Shown piece after piece: positions 6,892 through 16,608 of a stretch of 40,736 nt of DNA. The notes beneath the pieces are model-generated. The model was not told the origin of the DNA, searched no databases, and saw only the letters and a program-made list of their open reading frames with translations. This DNA comes from Fimenecus sp045579305. Lineage in GTDB: Bacteria; Bacillota; Clostridia; Oscillospirales; Acutalibacteraceae. Each line of letters opens with the position of its first letter. The stretch's first letter is position 1. The DNA lies in NCBI GenBank assembly GCA_045579305.1, contig JAZNLY010000039.1:1-40736 (forward strand), written 5' to 3'. A program made the position numbers and the translations under genes.

Positions 6892-8655
6892 CTACTCTAT
6901 AAAACCAAATTTTGCAAGTATTTTTGCAATTTTTTCTCCTTTTGGAAGCATAATTACGTCATCTTTTGCCATTCCTTTAAGTAAAAGTATAGAAATTACA
7001 TAAACAAGACCGCCACAACAGATTGAAACGCCAAGACAGAAAATGCCTTTGAGTGAAAAATCAGGGATGAATCTATTGCAAAGACCATATGACATATATG
7101 CGCCCAAACCACAGAGAATACCACTTAAAATCGGCTTTAAGAAAACGGATAATATATTGATTTTTATTTTTGTTGTCTTAACAAGTGCCACAAAGTTGAT
7201 AGTACCGATAACAAGATAACAAAGCACCGTACCGATAACGGCACCATTTACATTAAGGCTTGGAATTGAAACAAAAATGAAGTTTGCAATAAGTTTTACA
7301 ACTGCACCTGCAGACAATGAAACAAGTGGCACCTTAGTCTTTTCAAGAGCCTGAAGCATATTTGTCATTGGCTGTGAAAGTGCTATAAGTGAAATTGTAA
7401 AACCATATGCAGTAAGTACCGGTGCAGCGATTGAAACACCGCTTGCTGCCTCACCACTACCATAGAAAAGTGCAAGAATAGGTTGAGCAAGTACACCCAT
7501 TCCGATACCACAAGGCATCGCAATTAGCATTGTAATTCTCATAACTGATTCAATGGCAATTCTTATATTTCTCTTATCCTTTATTGCCCATGCAGCAGAA
7601 AGTGTTGGGATTGCACTGATACCAAGAGTCATTGTAAGGGATGGAATAAGATTTCTGAAGTCCGTTGACAATGAATATGCACCATAAAGGAAGTTTTTAA
7701 CGTCCGAATCAAGAATTCCTGTCAACTCTGTATTGTAGAGATTTCTTATATAATCCATATTGTTGAGAATCATATGTTCAAGACGATTCTGAATTGTGAT
7801 TGAGTCAATAAGGTTTGTAATGCTGAAAACCAATGAACTGATTGCAACCGGAATTGCAAATTTAATAAGCTTACTTGCAATTACATTTGCTTTTTCAGGC
7901 TTTGGTGCAGCGGTAAGCTCTGCCTTTGTGATTCTGTCACCCTTTACCTTATGAAGGATAATCAGGTAAATCAGACCAATAACAGTACCTATTGTAACAC
8001 CTGCAGCAGCACCTGCAGCAGCATAAGGATAAATTGCACTGAGTGCTTCGCTTTCGTTTGCAACAGTTTTGCCGAACACTGTAAGTCCCTGTTCAAATCG
8101 CGAATAACCGTAACTGATTACGCCCTTTGCACAAACAAGACCAAAAATCAATTTACCTGCTGCTTCGAAAACCTGTGAAATAGCTGTTGGTGTCATATTG
8201 GAAAGTCCGTTGTAATATCCGCGGAAGCTTGACATAAAACAACAGAAGAAAATAGACGGCGTGATTACAAAAACTGCAGGAAGCACATCCATATTCTTTG
8301 CAAAAAGAGCATATGGAAAAGCAAGAATGAGCATTGCAACCGTACCCAATATACCAACTGTAAGGAACAGACGTTGTGCAACCTTATATATAATCTTTAC
8401 ATCACGGTACAAGCCTTTTGCCATAGCCTTTGAAATCATATTGGAGATAGCAACGGGAAGACCTGCCATTGAAATTGTATAAATAGGAACATAGAGATTG
8501 TATGCCGAATCAAAAAAGCCTCTGCCAACAGTTCCTAACATATTGGAAAGCGGAATTTTATAAATAACTCCGATAACCTTAACTATAATTGTGGCAAGAC
8601 TCAATACCAGAGCACCATTCAATAAAGATTGGTTTTTTCTTTGTTTTTCTGCCAA
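6892..8655 (-). CDS. SpoVB/YabM-like polysaccharide flippase (MOP superfamily)
   Basis: A 587-residue integral membrane protein with about 14 predicted helices, of the polysaccharide transporter branch of the MOP flippase superfamily (SpoVB, YabM, MurJ relatives). The N-terminal helix pair NGALVLSLATIIVKVIGVIYKIPLSNMLG and GRGFFDSAYNLYVPIYTIS is typical. These proteins flip undecaprenyl-linked glycans, in SpoVB's case for spore cortex synthesis. The position next to mazG, hup and rqcP matches B. subtilis yabM, so YabM/SpoVB-like is the best label; which lipid-linked substrate is moved cannot be read from the sequence. Confidence 0.88.
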   Translation of the reverse strand: MAEKQRKNQSLLNGALVLSLATIIVKVIGVIYKIPLSNMLGTVGRGFFDSAYNLYVPIYTISMAGLPVAISNMISKAMAKGLYRDVKIIYKVAQRLFLTVGILGTVAMLILAFPYALFAKNMDVLPAVFVITPSIFFCCFMSSFRGYYNGLSNMTPTAISQVFEAAGKLIFGLVCAKGVISYGYSRFEQGLTVFGKTVANESEALSAIYPYAAAGAAAGVTIGTVIGLIYLIILHKVKGDRITKAELTAAPKPEKANVIASKLIKFAIPVAISSLVFSITNLIDSITIQNRLEHMILNNMDYIRNLYNTELTGILDSDVKNFLYGAYSLSTDFRNLIPSLTMTLGISAIPTLSAAWAIKDKRNIRIAIESVMRITMLIAMPCGIGMGVLAQPILALFYGSGEAASGVSIAAPVLTAYGFTISLIALSQPMTNMLQALEKTKVPLVSLSAGAVVKLIANFIFVSIPSLNVNGAVIGTVLCYLVIGTINFVALVKTTKIKINILSVFLKPILSGILCGLGAYMSYGLCNRFIPDFSLKGIFCLGVSICCGGLVYVISILLLKGMAKDDVIMLPKGEKIAKILAKFGFIE

Positions 8656-8676
8656 TTATATCACTCCTTTTGGGAA

Positions 8677-9603
8677 TTATGCACCTAAAAATTCGCGAAG
8701 CAACGAATCGGAAGGTACATTCTTTTCATCTATATCACAAAATTTTTCCAGCGCTTTACAAAGCTTTTTCACATCTTCCCTGAATTCATCACTGACATCA
8801 GCATTTTTGAGAAGTGACAGTGCCTGATGCTTTAAAACACAGGATTCGTAGAGATGGATTGTGTTTGCCTTGATATCGGCATTATCACGGAATGGGAAAA
8901 GGTATTTATCTTCCCCTGCCGTAACATTTTTCCAGAGCTTATACGTGTTTTCAACAGTACTCGCACGATATTTATAATCGCGAATCATTCTGCGTACAAA
9001 ACGCATATTTCTCTTATTGAAAATTATATTGCCATTTTCATCATAAATTCTGGATGAAACATTTATATAAACCTTAAGAAGTTTTCCATATACTTTTTCT
9101 GTAATTACAGGATTAAGTGCATGAAGCCCCTCAATAATTACAACATCTTCTTTACCTAAAGTGATTTCATTAAATTGGGTATCACTTCGTCTGCCCGTTG
9201 TAAAGTCAAAAACGGGAGTACAAACTGTTTCGCCATGGATTAAGCCATTCAAATCCTTTTCAAGTCGCACCAAATCAAGGGCATAGACAGTTTCGTAATC
9301 CTGACTTCCGTCGGGAAGGTAGGGAATATCCTCACGATTAAGATAAAAATCGTCAAGACTTAAAACATAGGTTTTTACACCTTTTTTCAAAAGGCCCTCT
9401 TTGATTTTTCGGGCAGTTGTGGTTTTCCCTGCTGACGAAGGACCTGCAAGCATTACGATTTCCCTGCCGTCGTCCATAACGATTCTGTCAACGATATTAT
9501 CAATTACATTCTGATATCTTTCTTCACATTCATCGATAAAACCCAGTGGGTCGGAAGATGCACGGTAATTGATATATTCAAGTTCATTGTTTAATTCTGC
9601 CAT
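8677..9603 (-). CDS. Uridine kinase-like nucleoside kinase
   Basis: A P-loop kinase of 308 residues in the phosphoribulokinase/uridine kinase family. Walker A is GPSSAGKT (54-61), followed by the family motif SLDDFYLNREDIP (DDFY 84-87) and EGLHALNP for the second acidic site. The likely reaction is ATP-dependent phosphorylation of uridine/cytidine or a related nucleoside. Clostridial homologues are, as I recall, often about 550 residues with an N-terminal TGS/threonyl-tRNA-synthetase-like region; here only a short stretch precedes the kinase, so this is a kinase-only form. It sits in the operon between hemZ (26-base gap) and the flippase (21-base gap). Substrate is inferred from family only. 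Confidence 0.8.
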   Translation of the reverse strand: MAELNNELEYINYRASSDPLGFIDECEERYQNVIDNIVDRIVMDDGREIVMLAGPSSAGKTTTARKIKEGLLKKGVKTYVLSLDDFYLNREDIPYLPDGSQDYETVYALDLVRLEKDLNGLIHGETVCTPVFDFTTGRRSDTQFNEITLGKEDVVIIEGLHALNPVITEKVYGKLLKVYINVSSRIYDENGNIIFNKRNMRFVRRMIRDYKYRASTVENTYKLWKNVTAGEDKYLFPFRDNADIKANTIHLYESCVLKHQALSLLKNADVSDEFREDVKKLCKALEKFCDIDEKNVPSDSLLREFLGA

Positions 9604-9629
9604 TTACAATACCTCACCAAATTATTCAA

Positions 9630-11066
9630 TTATTTGTATGTATTATAAAATTCGGTTATTCTTTTCTTTCTCACTGTTAACTCACTGAAACCTGAAATAT
9701 ATTCAAAGGGATATTTAAAGTTGAAAATACGTTCTATTTCATTACCTTTTGGTGCTTTGAGTTTAGTCACTGCACCACCGCCACAGGAAAGAATTGTATG
9801 ACATTCTTCCATCATAAAAATATTGTAGATACATTCGCGATTTTCCTTTGCCCAGCCAACATTTTCAAGTGCACCCGCAGATTTTGACTGACGATACATA
9901 TAGTATGGGTGATATTTTTCGTATAGTTTCTCGTAAGTATAACCTAACATCTTTAACGCTGTGTTTGCATTTTCAACAGCAATTTTAGGCGTACTCTGTC
10001 CGATTGTTGATGAGCGTTTTACAGCAAGAGTATGAACTGTGATATTTTCAGGGTCAAGACTTATTGCAGTATCAAGTGAATGTCGGAAGCCTTCAACTGT
10101 ATCTGTCGGCAGTCCTGCAATCAAGTCCATATTGATGTTATCAAAACCCATTTTCCGAGCAACATTAAAAATATTTATAGTATCCTCTGCCGAGTGATGT
10201 CTGCCCACAGCCTGTAAAACAGAATTATTAAAGGTCTGCGGATTTATGCTTATTCTGTCAACGGGACTATTTTTTAACACGGATAATTTATCCTCTGTTA
10301 TTGTATCGGGACGACCTGCTTCAACTGTAAATTCACGGCAGGTGCTTAAATCAAAGTTGTTTCCAATTGAATTTATTACAATTGCCAACTGCTCAGCACT
10401 TAAGGTTGTTGGTGTGCCACCACCGATATATATGCTTTCAAGCTTTACACCGACATTTTTTGCGATTTCACCCGTCATTCTCAATTCTTCACTTAACAAA
10501 TCCACATACTGCGGCAGAAGATTTCTTGCTTTATCATTCTCAACTGAATGGGAAACGAACGAGCAATAGCTACATCTTGATGGACAGAAAGGTATTGAAA
10601 CGTACAAACTGAAAGAATCTGCCTTGCTTGTGCCTATAATTTTTTCTTCCCAATCGGCAACTTCCCTTGCAAGTCGGAATTTTTCGTCACTTACAAGCAA
10701 ATCGTTCTTAAAATACTCTTCTGTTTTTTCTCTGCCCATCTGTTTTTCTGTATTTATAAGCAGTTTTGATGGACGGACACCCGTAAGAACTCCCCATTTA
10801 GGGTAAAATGCCGTATATTCACCCATTAATGAATAGACCATTCTTCCCATCTGCATTTCATTATCGTCGCAGAGAGGTGCTGTGAGTGTTTTATTAAAAT
10901 CATCAAAATTTATTATGACCTTTATTTCGTCGGTTACAGATGTTGAAATGTGAAAATCGTCACATTCTTCATAGACCACTTGAATTTTAACATCGAGCAT
11001 AAAAATTCTGACTAATTTTTCCATTTCGTAATGGAATTTATGATTTATTACAAGTAATTTTATCAT
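9630..11066 (-). CDS. hemZ: Coproporphyrinogen III dehydrogenase-like radical SAM protein HemZ
   Basis: A 478-residue radical SAM enzyme of the HemN/HemZ/HemW group. The 4Fe-4S cysteines are C161, C165 and C168 in SIPFCPSRCSYCSF, and the SAM-binding GGGTP is at 215-219. About 150 residues precede the radical SAM core, the HemZ layout that distinguishes it from the shorter HemW. HemZ is usually annotated as oxygen-independent coproporphyrinogen dehydrogenase for haem synthesis, but many anaerobes carry it without a full haem pathway and no other haem gene is in this window, so the real substrate is open. Its ATG overlaps the MBL gene by 4 bases; the order dtd-MBL-hemZ is common in Clostridia. 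Confidence 0.88.
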   Translation of the reverse strand: MIKLLVINHKFHYEMEKLVRIFMLDVKIQVVYEECDDFHISTSVTDEIKVIINFDDFNKTLTAPLCDDNEMQMGRMVYSLMGEYTAFYPKWGVLTGVRPSKLLINTEKQMGREKTEEYFKNDLLVSDEKFRLAREVADWEEKIIGTSKADSFSLYVSIPFCPSRCSYCSFVSHSVENDKARNLLPQYVDLLSEELRMTGEIAKNVGVKLESIYIGGGTPTTLSAEQLAIVINSIGNNFDLSTCREFTVEAGRPDTITEDKLSVLKNSPVDRISINPQTFNNSVLQAVGRHHSAEDTINIFNVARKMGFDNINMDLIAGLPTDTVEGFRHSLDTAISLDPENITVHTLAVKRSSTIGQSTPKIAVENANTALKMLGYTYEKLYEKYHPYYMYRQSKSAGALENVGWAKENRECIYNIFMMEECHTILSCGGGAVTKLKAPKGNEIERIFNFKYPFEYISGFSELTVRKKRITEFYNTYK

Positions 11067-11716
11067 TTTCTTCTGAAACGAGTTCTCATGTAACGATTGT
11101 TTTCGCGTTCAAAATCGAGAGTTGTATCTTCTTCATGACCCGGATAAACCTTATAGTCACCCTCTAATTCGCCGATTTTTGCAAGTGAACGAAGTTCCTG
11201 ACGACCATTACCGCCATAAAGGTCTGCTCTTCCTGCACAAAGGCGGAAAAGTGTGTCACCTGAAAACATAACTTTGTCATCCATGAAAAGATAACATACG
11301 CCACCTTTTGAATGACCAGGAGTATGCATCACTGTGATTTTTGTGTTACCGAGCATAAGCTCTGTGCCGTCTTCTGTCAAAATATCCGCATCAACTTCAG
11401 GAAATGGGTATCCCATACAGTTAAATTCAAATTCATTAATACTTATATCATGGAGCATTTCTTCGTCTTCTTTATGGATAACAACCTTTGCTCCTGTATT
11501 ATCTTTCACCATTTTTGCACCACAGATATGGTCAAAATGGCCGTGAGTAAGAAGAATATATTTAACATTCTTACCATTAAGCTTTTCCATTAAACTCTCT
11601 TCCGGGAGTGATGGGTCAACAACTGCTGTTTCACCTGTTTCATTGTCAGTTACAATATATGTGTTTATTGTAAACCCATCATCCATTACTGCTAAATGCT
11701 TTTCTACTGTAATCAT
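11063..11716 (-). CDS. Metallo-beta-lactamase fold hydrolase (glyoxalase II-like)
   Basis: A 217-residue MBL-fold hydrolase. The zinc ligands are all visible: THGHFDH (H58, H60, D62, H63), H135 in HTPGHSKGG, D154 in FSGDTLF and H194 in YPGHEEDT. The pattern is that of single-domain hydroxyacylglutathione hydrolase-like proteins, which split thioesters. Many clostridia lack glutathione, so the in vivo substrate is unclear. It lies 6 bases after dtd and overlaps hemZ by 4 bases. Confidence 0.88.
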   Translation of the reverse strand: MITVEKHLAVMDDGFTINTYIVTDNETGETAVVDPSLPEESLMEKLNGKNVKYILLTHGHFDHICGAKMVKDNTGAKVVIHKEDEEMLHDISINEFEFNCMGYPFPEVDADILTEDGTELMLGNTKITVMHTPGHSKGGVCYLFMDDKVMFSGDTLFRLCAGRADLYGGNGRQELRSLAKIGELEGDYKVYPGHEEDTTLDFERENNRYMRTRFRRK

Positions 11717-11722
11717 ATCTTT

Positions 11723-12181
11723 CTACTTCTTTCTCCATATTTCTGAATCATAAAGGATTGTTACGGGACCATCATTGAGAAGTTCAACCTTCATATCGGC
11801 ACCGAAAACACCCTTTTCTACATTTTTTACACCATTTGCAATAAGTTGGTCACAGAAATACTCGTACAACTCATTAGCTCTTTCAGGATGTGCCGAGTGT
11901 ACAAATGATGGTCTGTTGCCCTTTTTCACATCGGCACAGAGAGTGAACTGGGAAACTGCAAGAATTTCACCATCCACATTCTGTATATCAAGATTCATTT
12001 TTCCTTCTTCGTCCTCAAAAACACGAAGAGTTGATGTTTTTCGGGCTAAAACCTCTGCATCGGCTTCGGTATCATCATCCATAACACCGAGCAATATAAG
12101 ATAGCCCTTTCCTATCTTTGAAACAAGTTCACCATCCACGGTAACACTTGCTCTTGATACTCTTTGAATTACTGCTTTCAT
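11723..12181 (-). CDS. dtd: D-aminoacyl-tRNA deacylase
   Basis: DTD hydrolyses D-aminoacyl-tRNAs (and glycyl-tRNA-Ala) to stop D-residues entering proteins. The 152-residue protein carries both active-site signatures, SQFTLCA (77-83) and NDGPVTI (136-142; the GP pair forms the cross-subunit chiral selectivity motif). The start MKAVIQRVSRASV is the standard family N-terminus. It lies 9 bases after relA, as in B. subtilis and many Firmicutes where dtd follows relA. Confidence 0.97.
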   Translation of the reverse strand: MKAVIQRVSRASVTVDGELVSKIGKGYLILLGVMDDDTEADAEVLARKTSTLRVFEDEEGKMNLDIQNVDGEILAVSQFTLCADVKKGNRPSFVHSAHPERANELYEYFCDQLIANGVKNVEKGVFGADMKVELLNDGPVTILYDSEIWRKK

Positions 12182-12190
12182 ATTTATTCC

Positions 12191-14395
12191 TTATCTTTCA
12201 ACACTAAGTATACCATCAACCTTTTCAATTCTCTGAATAAGGTTTTTAAGATGGTCAATACCACTGACATTAACGGTCAATTCTACTATTGCTCTGCCGT
12301 CCTTCATATCGTGAGTACTGATACTTGTGATATTAACTCGCATATTTGCAACCTGCATTGCAACCTCTGCCATAAGTCCCACACGGGAAAGGCAAGTAAG
12401 CTGAAGGGTTGCTTTATACTCTTCTTTAACATTCTGATTCCAATATGCATTTACCCAACGAGCAGGCTCGGCACAATTACTGATATCCTTCGGCACATTT
12501 GTACAATCTCTCTTATGAATTGAAAAACCGTGACCACGGGTAATGAAGCCGATAATATTGTCACCGGGAAGCGGATTACAACACTGTGAGAATTTAATCA
12601 GACAGTTGTCGATACCTTCGACAGTAACGCCCTCTTTATTCTTCTTTGAGTTATCCTTTACTGTAACAACCTTGATTTCCTGACGGCTCTTGTCATAATT
12701 TTTCTGATATTCTTCCTTGATGTAAGGCATCATTCGGTTGATGGAAAGTCCACCGTAACCGATTGCAGCATAGAAATCGTCAACATTTTCCATTCGCTGA
12801 CGCTCTGAGAGTTTTTTAATAAACTTCTGATAATCTTCGTCGGACAGACGGATATAATTTCGTCTGAACTCGCGTTCGATTTCTTCCTTACCTTCAACAA
12901 TATTCTCTTCACGTCTTTCCTTTTTGAACCAGGAACGGATTTTGCTCTTTGCCTGACTTGTTTTTACAATATTGAGCCAGTCACGGCTTGGTCCTTTACC
13001 CTGCTGGGAAGATGTGAGAATTTCAACAATTTCGCCTGTTTTAATTACATAATCAATAGGCACAATTCGTCCGTCAACCTTTGCACCCGTCATCTTGTTA
13101 CCCACTGCAGAGTGAATAGCATAAGCAAAGTCGATTACTGTTGAACCGACGGGAACATTGATAACATCACCCTTTGGAGTGTAAACAAATACTTCGTCAG
13201 TAATAAGGTCGGTTTTGATTGTGGAAACAAGCTCTCTTGCGTCACCTGTTTCCTGCTGTGTTTCAAGCATTTCGCGAATCCACTGGAGTCTTTGGTCAAA
13301 ACTTTGTTTTCCGCCTGAAACACCAAGTTTATATTTCCAATGGGCTGCGATACCGAATTCAGCAGTACGATGCATTTCCCAGGTTCTTATCTGCACTTCA
13401 AAAGGTGTTCCCTCTTTACCGATAACGGTTGTATGAAGTGACTGATACATATTTGGTTTTGGTGTGGAAATATAGTCCTTGAATCTGCCCGGAAGCGGAT
13501 TATACATATCGTGGATAATACCAAGGCAGTTATAACAGTCAATTACACTATCAACAATAATACGCACAGCATAAATATCGTAAATTTCATCAAACTGTTT
13601 GCCCTGCATATACATTTTTCGGTAAATTCCGTGAACGGATTTGATTCGACCACTGATTTGAGCATTGGGAACAGTTTCGTGAACTCTGTCACCGATTTTC
13701 TGTTTTATACTTTCAAGGAAATCGTTACCTGAATCATTTGATTTTTTGAGATTTTCCTCAATTCCATCATATGCCACAGGGTCAAGAAAACGAATTGCAC
13801 GGTCTTCGAGCTCTTCCTTTACGGAACGGATACCGAGACGATGGGAAATAGGCGCAAAAATCTCGAGAGTTTCAAGTGCCTTATCCCTCTGCTTCTGTGG
13901 TGGCATAAATTGTAAAGTTCTCATATTATGCACACGGTCAGCAAGTTTTACGATAATAACACGGATGTCCTTTGACATGGCAAGAAGCATTTTACGGATG
14001 TTTTCTGCCTGTGCTTCTTCCTTAGCTTCACTTGAGTTAATCTGAACCTGGCCAAGTTTTGTAACGCCGTCAACAAGCACTGCTACTTCTTCGCTAAAAT
14101 CCTCTTTTAACTGTTCGATTGTATAAGGTGTATCTTCAACGACGTCGTGAAGGAGTGCCGACACAAGGGACTGCCAATCCATACCCAAATCAATAAGGAT
14201 ATCGCAAACTGCAATCGGATGAATAATATATGGCTCACCTGATTTACGTTTCTGGTCACCGTGATATTCCTTTGCAACTGCAAAAGCCTTATCGATAACT
14301 TTTAATTCTTCTTCGCTATGGATTGCTTTTATTCTGTTCCGAAGATTTGCATAAAGCTCGTTCACATCAACATTTACGTTAACAACATCTGCCAT
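12191..14395 (-). CDS. relA: Bifunctional (p)ppGpp synthetase/hydrolase RelA/SpoT
   Basis: The stringent-response enzyme Rel, 734 residues, with the full long-RSH order. The HD hydrolase domain has its HD pair at residues 83-84 (LLHDVVEDT). The synthetase domain follows at about 240-350 (GRIKSVHGIYRKM, YDIYAVRIIVD, FKDYISTPKPNMYQSLHTTV, EVQIRTWEMH). The TGS domain is at about 395-455 (VFVYTPKGDVINVP), then a helical/zinc-finger region with ISNCAEP, SQCCNPLPGD and HKRDC, and a C-terminal ACT domain. Both catalytic sites look intact, so the enzyme should make and degrade (p)ppGpp. The ribosome site lies in the last codons of recJ, 2 bases away. Confidence 0.97.
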   Translation of the reverse strand: MADVVNVNVDVNELYANLRNRIKAIHSEEELKVIDKAFAVAKEYHGDQKRKSGEPYIIHPIAVCDILIDLGMDWQSLVSALLHDVVEDTPYTIEQLKEDFSEEVAVLVDGVTKLGQVQINSSEAKEEAQAENIRKMLLAMSKDIRVIIVKLADRVHNMRTLQFMPPQKQRDKALETLEIFAPISHRLGIRSVKEELEDRAIRFLDPVAYDGIEENLKKSNDSGNDFLESIKQKIGDRVHETVPNAQISGRIKSVHGIYRKMYMQGKQFDEIYDIYAVRIIVDSVIDCYNCLGIIHDMYNPLPGRFKDYISTPKPNMYQSLHTTVIGKEGTPFEVQIRTWEMHRTAEFGIAAHWKYKLGVSGGKQSFDQRLQWIREMLETQQETGDARELVSTIKTDLITDEVFVYTPKGDVINVPVGSTVIDFAYAIHSAVGNKMTGAKVDGRIVPIDYVIKTGEIVEILTSSQQGKGPSRDWLNIVKTSQAKSKIRSWFKKERREENIVEGKEEIEREFRRNYIRLSDEDYQKFIKKLSERQRMENVDDFYAAIGYGGLSINRMMPYIKEEYQKNYDKSRQEIKVVTVKDNSKKNKEGVTVEGIDNCLIKFSQCCNPLPGDNIIGFITRGHGFSIHKRDCTNVPKDISNCAEPARWVNAYWNQNVKEEYKATLQLTCLSRVGLMAEVAMQVANMRVNITSISTHDMKDGRAIVELTVNVSGIDHLKNLIQRIEKVDGILSVER

Positions 14396-14397
14396 TA

Positions 14398-16437
14398 TTA
14401 CTCACCACCCTTCATTTCGTTTAATTCTCTGAGTATTTCTGACTGTGACAAATCGGCTTTTTTTTCCTCACCGTCAAAAACCAATTGTTCGTTTTCTGTT
14501 TTCACAAATCCTAATTCAATGAGCACGTCAATTGCTACCAACATTGTACAATATCTCTCAACAGGACAATTTGCTCTTACCATCAGAGTTTCAACATCAT
14601 AGTACCAGCATTTGTACTGTTTCAGCATATTATAAACAGCCAACAAAAATTCTCTTGAAGGAGTCAGGAATTTTGCTTCATGAGAAGAAATTTCTTCTCT
14701 TCGTCTGTATTTTTCGTATAATGCTTTTGATTTGAATAATCTATCCTCATCAATGCCTGAAAAACGCATTTCTCTTATCTGTACAGAGGCTTTGACCTCA
14801 CCTCTGAATTCATTTTTATCCACTCGCACGGCAAGGTCAACAATATCACCCTCGCAGAATGGAAAATCCATCACAGTTGTCTGGAACTTCATAGCTGTAA
14901 ATGTCACGTTCCCCTTTGAAAGGGTCAATCTCATGTGTTTGCCCTCACCAACAGGCTTTGCACTTTCAATTTTTACACCAAAAATACCGAAAACAGGTTG
15001 AGGGTTACCTGCACCGAATGGCTCAAGAGTTTCGAGAGATTCAACTAAAGATGCATCGATATATGCAGGATTAAGCTTACAGTCAAGGAGCAATTCAGGA
15101 ACTGCATCAGGAATTGTGTTTGCATAATCATTTATGCGACGGAAAAATTCACCTATATTTTCTCGTTTTATTCCAAGTCCGGCAGCCAATGTATGACCAC
15201 CGAAATGTGTGAGCAAATCCTCACAGGACTTTATTGCGTCGTAAACTGAAAAACCGCTGATACTTCTTGCCGAACCGGTGCCCTCGTCACCATCAAAGGT
15301 GATTACAATAGTAGGTTTTCCGTATTTCTCTGTTATTCTTGCAGCAACAATTCCTATAACACCATGGTGCCAGCCTTCACCACAAACAACAATTACGCGG
15401 GAAAACCGAAGCATACTGTTGCTCTCAATATGTGCTATGGCAGACTCCATAATCTTACCTTCAAATTCGTGGCGCTGACGGTTACACATATCAACATTTT
15501 CACCAATCTGAAGTGCTGTAATCAGGTCATCGGACAAAAGAAGTCTGAGTGCTGTTGTTGCAGATTCAATTCGGCCTGCCGCATTGATACGTGGTGCTAA
15601 AGAATAAGTTACACCAACAGCATTGAGTTGTCTTTCACTCACTCCTGCTATCTGACGAAGTGCATTTATACCGTTACAAGGATTTGAATTGATTTTCGCA
15701 ACACCATATTTTACAATTGCTCGGTTTTCGTCCTTTAAATCAACTACATCGGCAATTGTGCCCACTGCGATAATATCAGCATATCTGTTAAGTATTTCTG
15801 AATAGTCGCCTTTTTCCAATGCACAGACAACCTTGAATGCTACACCGACACCTGCCCAGTCTTTGAAATGGAGATTGCAATCTTCACGATGTGGGTCAAT
15901 GACAGCAACTGCATCAGGTAAAACATCGCCAACCTGATGATGGTCTGTGACAACTGTGTCAATTCCTAAACAGTTGGCATAGGCAATTTCTTCAACTGCT
16001 GAAATACCATTATCCACAGTCACAATAAGCTTTACACCTTTTTCATTAAGGTAAGTTATGGCATCCTTATTCATTCCATAACCTTCACTGATTCTGTCAG
16101 GGATATAGTACATCACATCTGCACCACGGGAGAAAAGATATGAATACATAAGGGCTGTTGCAGTGACTCCGTCCGCATCATAGTCACCGAAAACGCAGAT
16201 TTTTTCCTGATTTTCAATAGCTTTTTCGATTCTTAAAACTGCATTTTCCATATCTGCAATAAGATAAGGGTCACAGAAACTGAAATCGGAGTCAAAAAAT
16301 TCCTCAACATCCTCATATTCTATAATTCCGCGGGATACTAATATAAGGGCGGTAAAAGGGTCAAGACTATGATTTTCTGCTACGTCGGCTGCTAATTCTT
16401 TATCAATATGCGCAATAAGCCACTTTTTTCTGCTCAT
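14398..16437 (-). CDS. recJ: Single-stranded-DNA-specific exonuclease RecJ
   Basis: A DHH-family 5'-3' exonuclease acting on single-stranded DNA in recombination and repair. Of 679 residues, DYDADG is at 85-90, VDNG at 141-144 and TDHH at 164-167, giving the manganese-binding motifs. The DHHA1 part has GGHTLAAGLG, and an OB-fold region follows (VGEGKHMRLTLSKGNVTF). About 100 C-terminal residues beyond the OB fold resemble the extension in Firmicute RecJ. It is the first gene of the leftward operon, with an ideal promoter 52 bases upstream. The recJ-relA-dtd order is typical of Clostridia (apt, often between recJ and relA, is absent). Confidence 0.95.
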   Translation of the reverse strand: MSRKKWLIAHIDKELAADVAENHSLDPFTALILVSRGIIEYEDVEEFFDSDFSFCDPYLIADMENAVLRIEKAIENQEKICVFGDYDADGVTATALMYSYLFSRGADVMYYIPDRISEGYGMNKDAITYLNEKGVKLIVTVDNGISAVEEIAYANCLGIDTVVTDHHQVGDVLPDAVAVIDPHREDCNLHFKDWAGVGVAFKVVCALEKGDYSEILNRYADIIAVGTIADVVDLKDENRAIVKYGVAKINSNPCNGINALRQIAGVSERQLNAVGVTYSLAPRINAAGRIESATTALRLLLSDDLITALQIGENVDMCNRQRHEFEGKIMESAIAHIESNSMLRFSRVIVVCGEGWHHGVIGIVAARITEKYGKPTIVITFDGDEGTGSARSISGFSVYDAIKSCEDLLTHFGGHTLAAGLGIKRENIGEFFRRINDYANTIPDAVPELLLDCKLNPAYIDASLVESLETLEPFGAGNPQPVFGIFGVKIESAKPVGEGKHMRLTLSKGNVTFTAMKFQTTVMDFPFCEGDIVDLAVRVDKNEFRGEVKASVQIREMRFSGIDEDRLFKSKALYEKYRRREEISSHEAKFLTPSREFLLAVYNMLKQYKCWYYDVETLMVRANCPVERYCTMLVAIDVLIELGFVKTENEQLVFDGEEKKADLSQSEILRELNEMKGGE

Positions 16438-16488
16438 TGGTCTTGCCCCCTTTCAAATTCAAAATTTATCGCATTTCACTAATTTATC

Positions 16489-16517
16489 ATTATAGCATTT
16501 ATTCCTTGATTTTTCAA
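16489..16517 (-). promoter_or_regulatory. Sigma-A promoter of the recJ operon
   Basis: On the minus strand, TTGAAA (16517-16512), a 17-base spacer and TATAAT (16494-16489), with TGC before the -10 box (extended -10). The -35 falls in a small hairpin CCTTGA-N4-TCAAGG (16504-16519). This is the only strong promoter seen for the roughly 11-kb leftward operon. Confidence 0.85.
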
Positions 16518-16550
16518 GGTTTTTGTAGTAAAAACCTACCTATTTTACTG

Positions 16551-16579
16551 TTGAAAAATGGCACAAAATGTGCTAAAAT
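16551..16579 (+). promoter_or_regulatory. Sigma-A promoter of the glmU-like/pth/mfd operon
   Basis: TTGAAA (16551-16556), a 17-base spacer and TAAAAT (16574-16579) with an extended -10 TGC at 16571-16573. The expected transcript starts about 25 bases upstream of the ATG, past GAGGTG. It is back to back with the recJ promoter. Confidence 0.85.
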
Positions 16580-16608
16580 AAATAGATAAATGAAAATGAG
16601 GTGTCATT

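Noticed and set aside
16504..16524. Hairpin CCTTGA-N4-TCAAGG plus T5 as a terminator
   Set aside because: It lies between divergent genes with no transcript to end, the stem is only 6 pairs, and it is better explained as containing the recJ -35 box.
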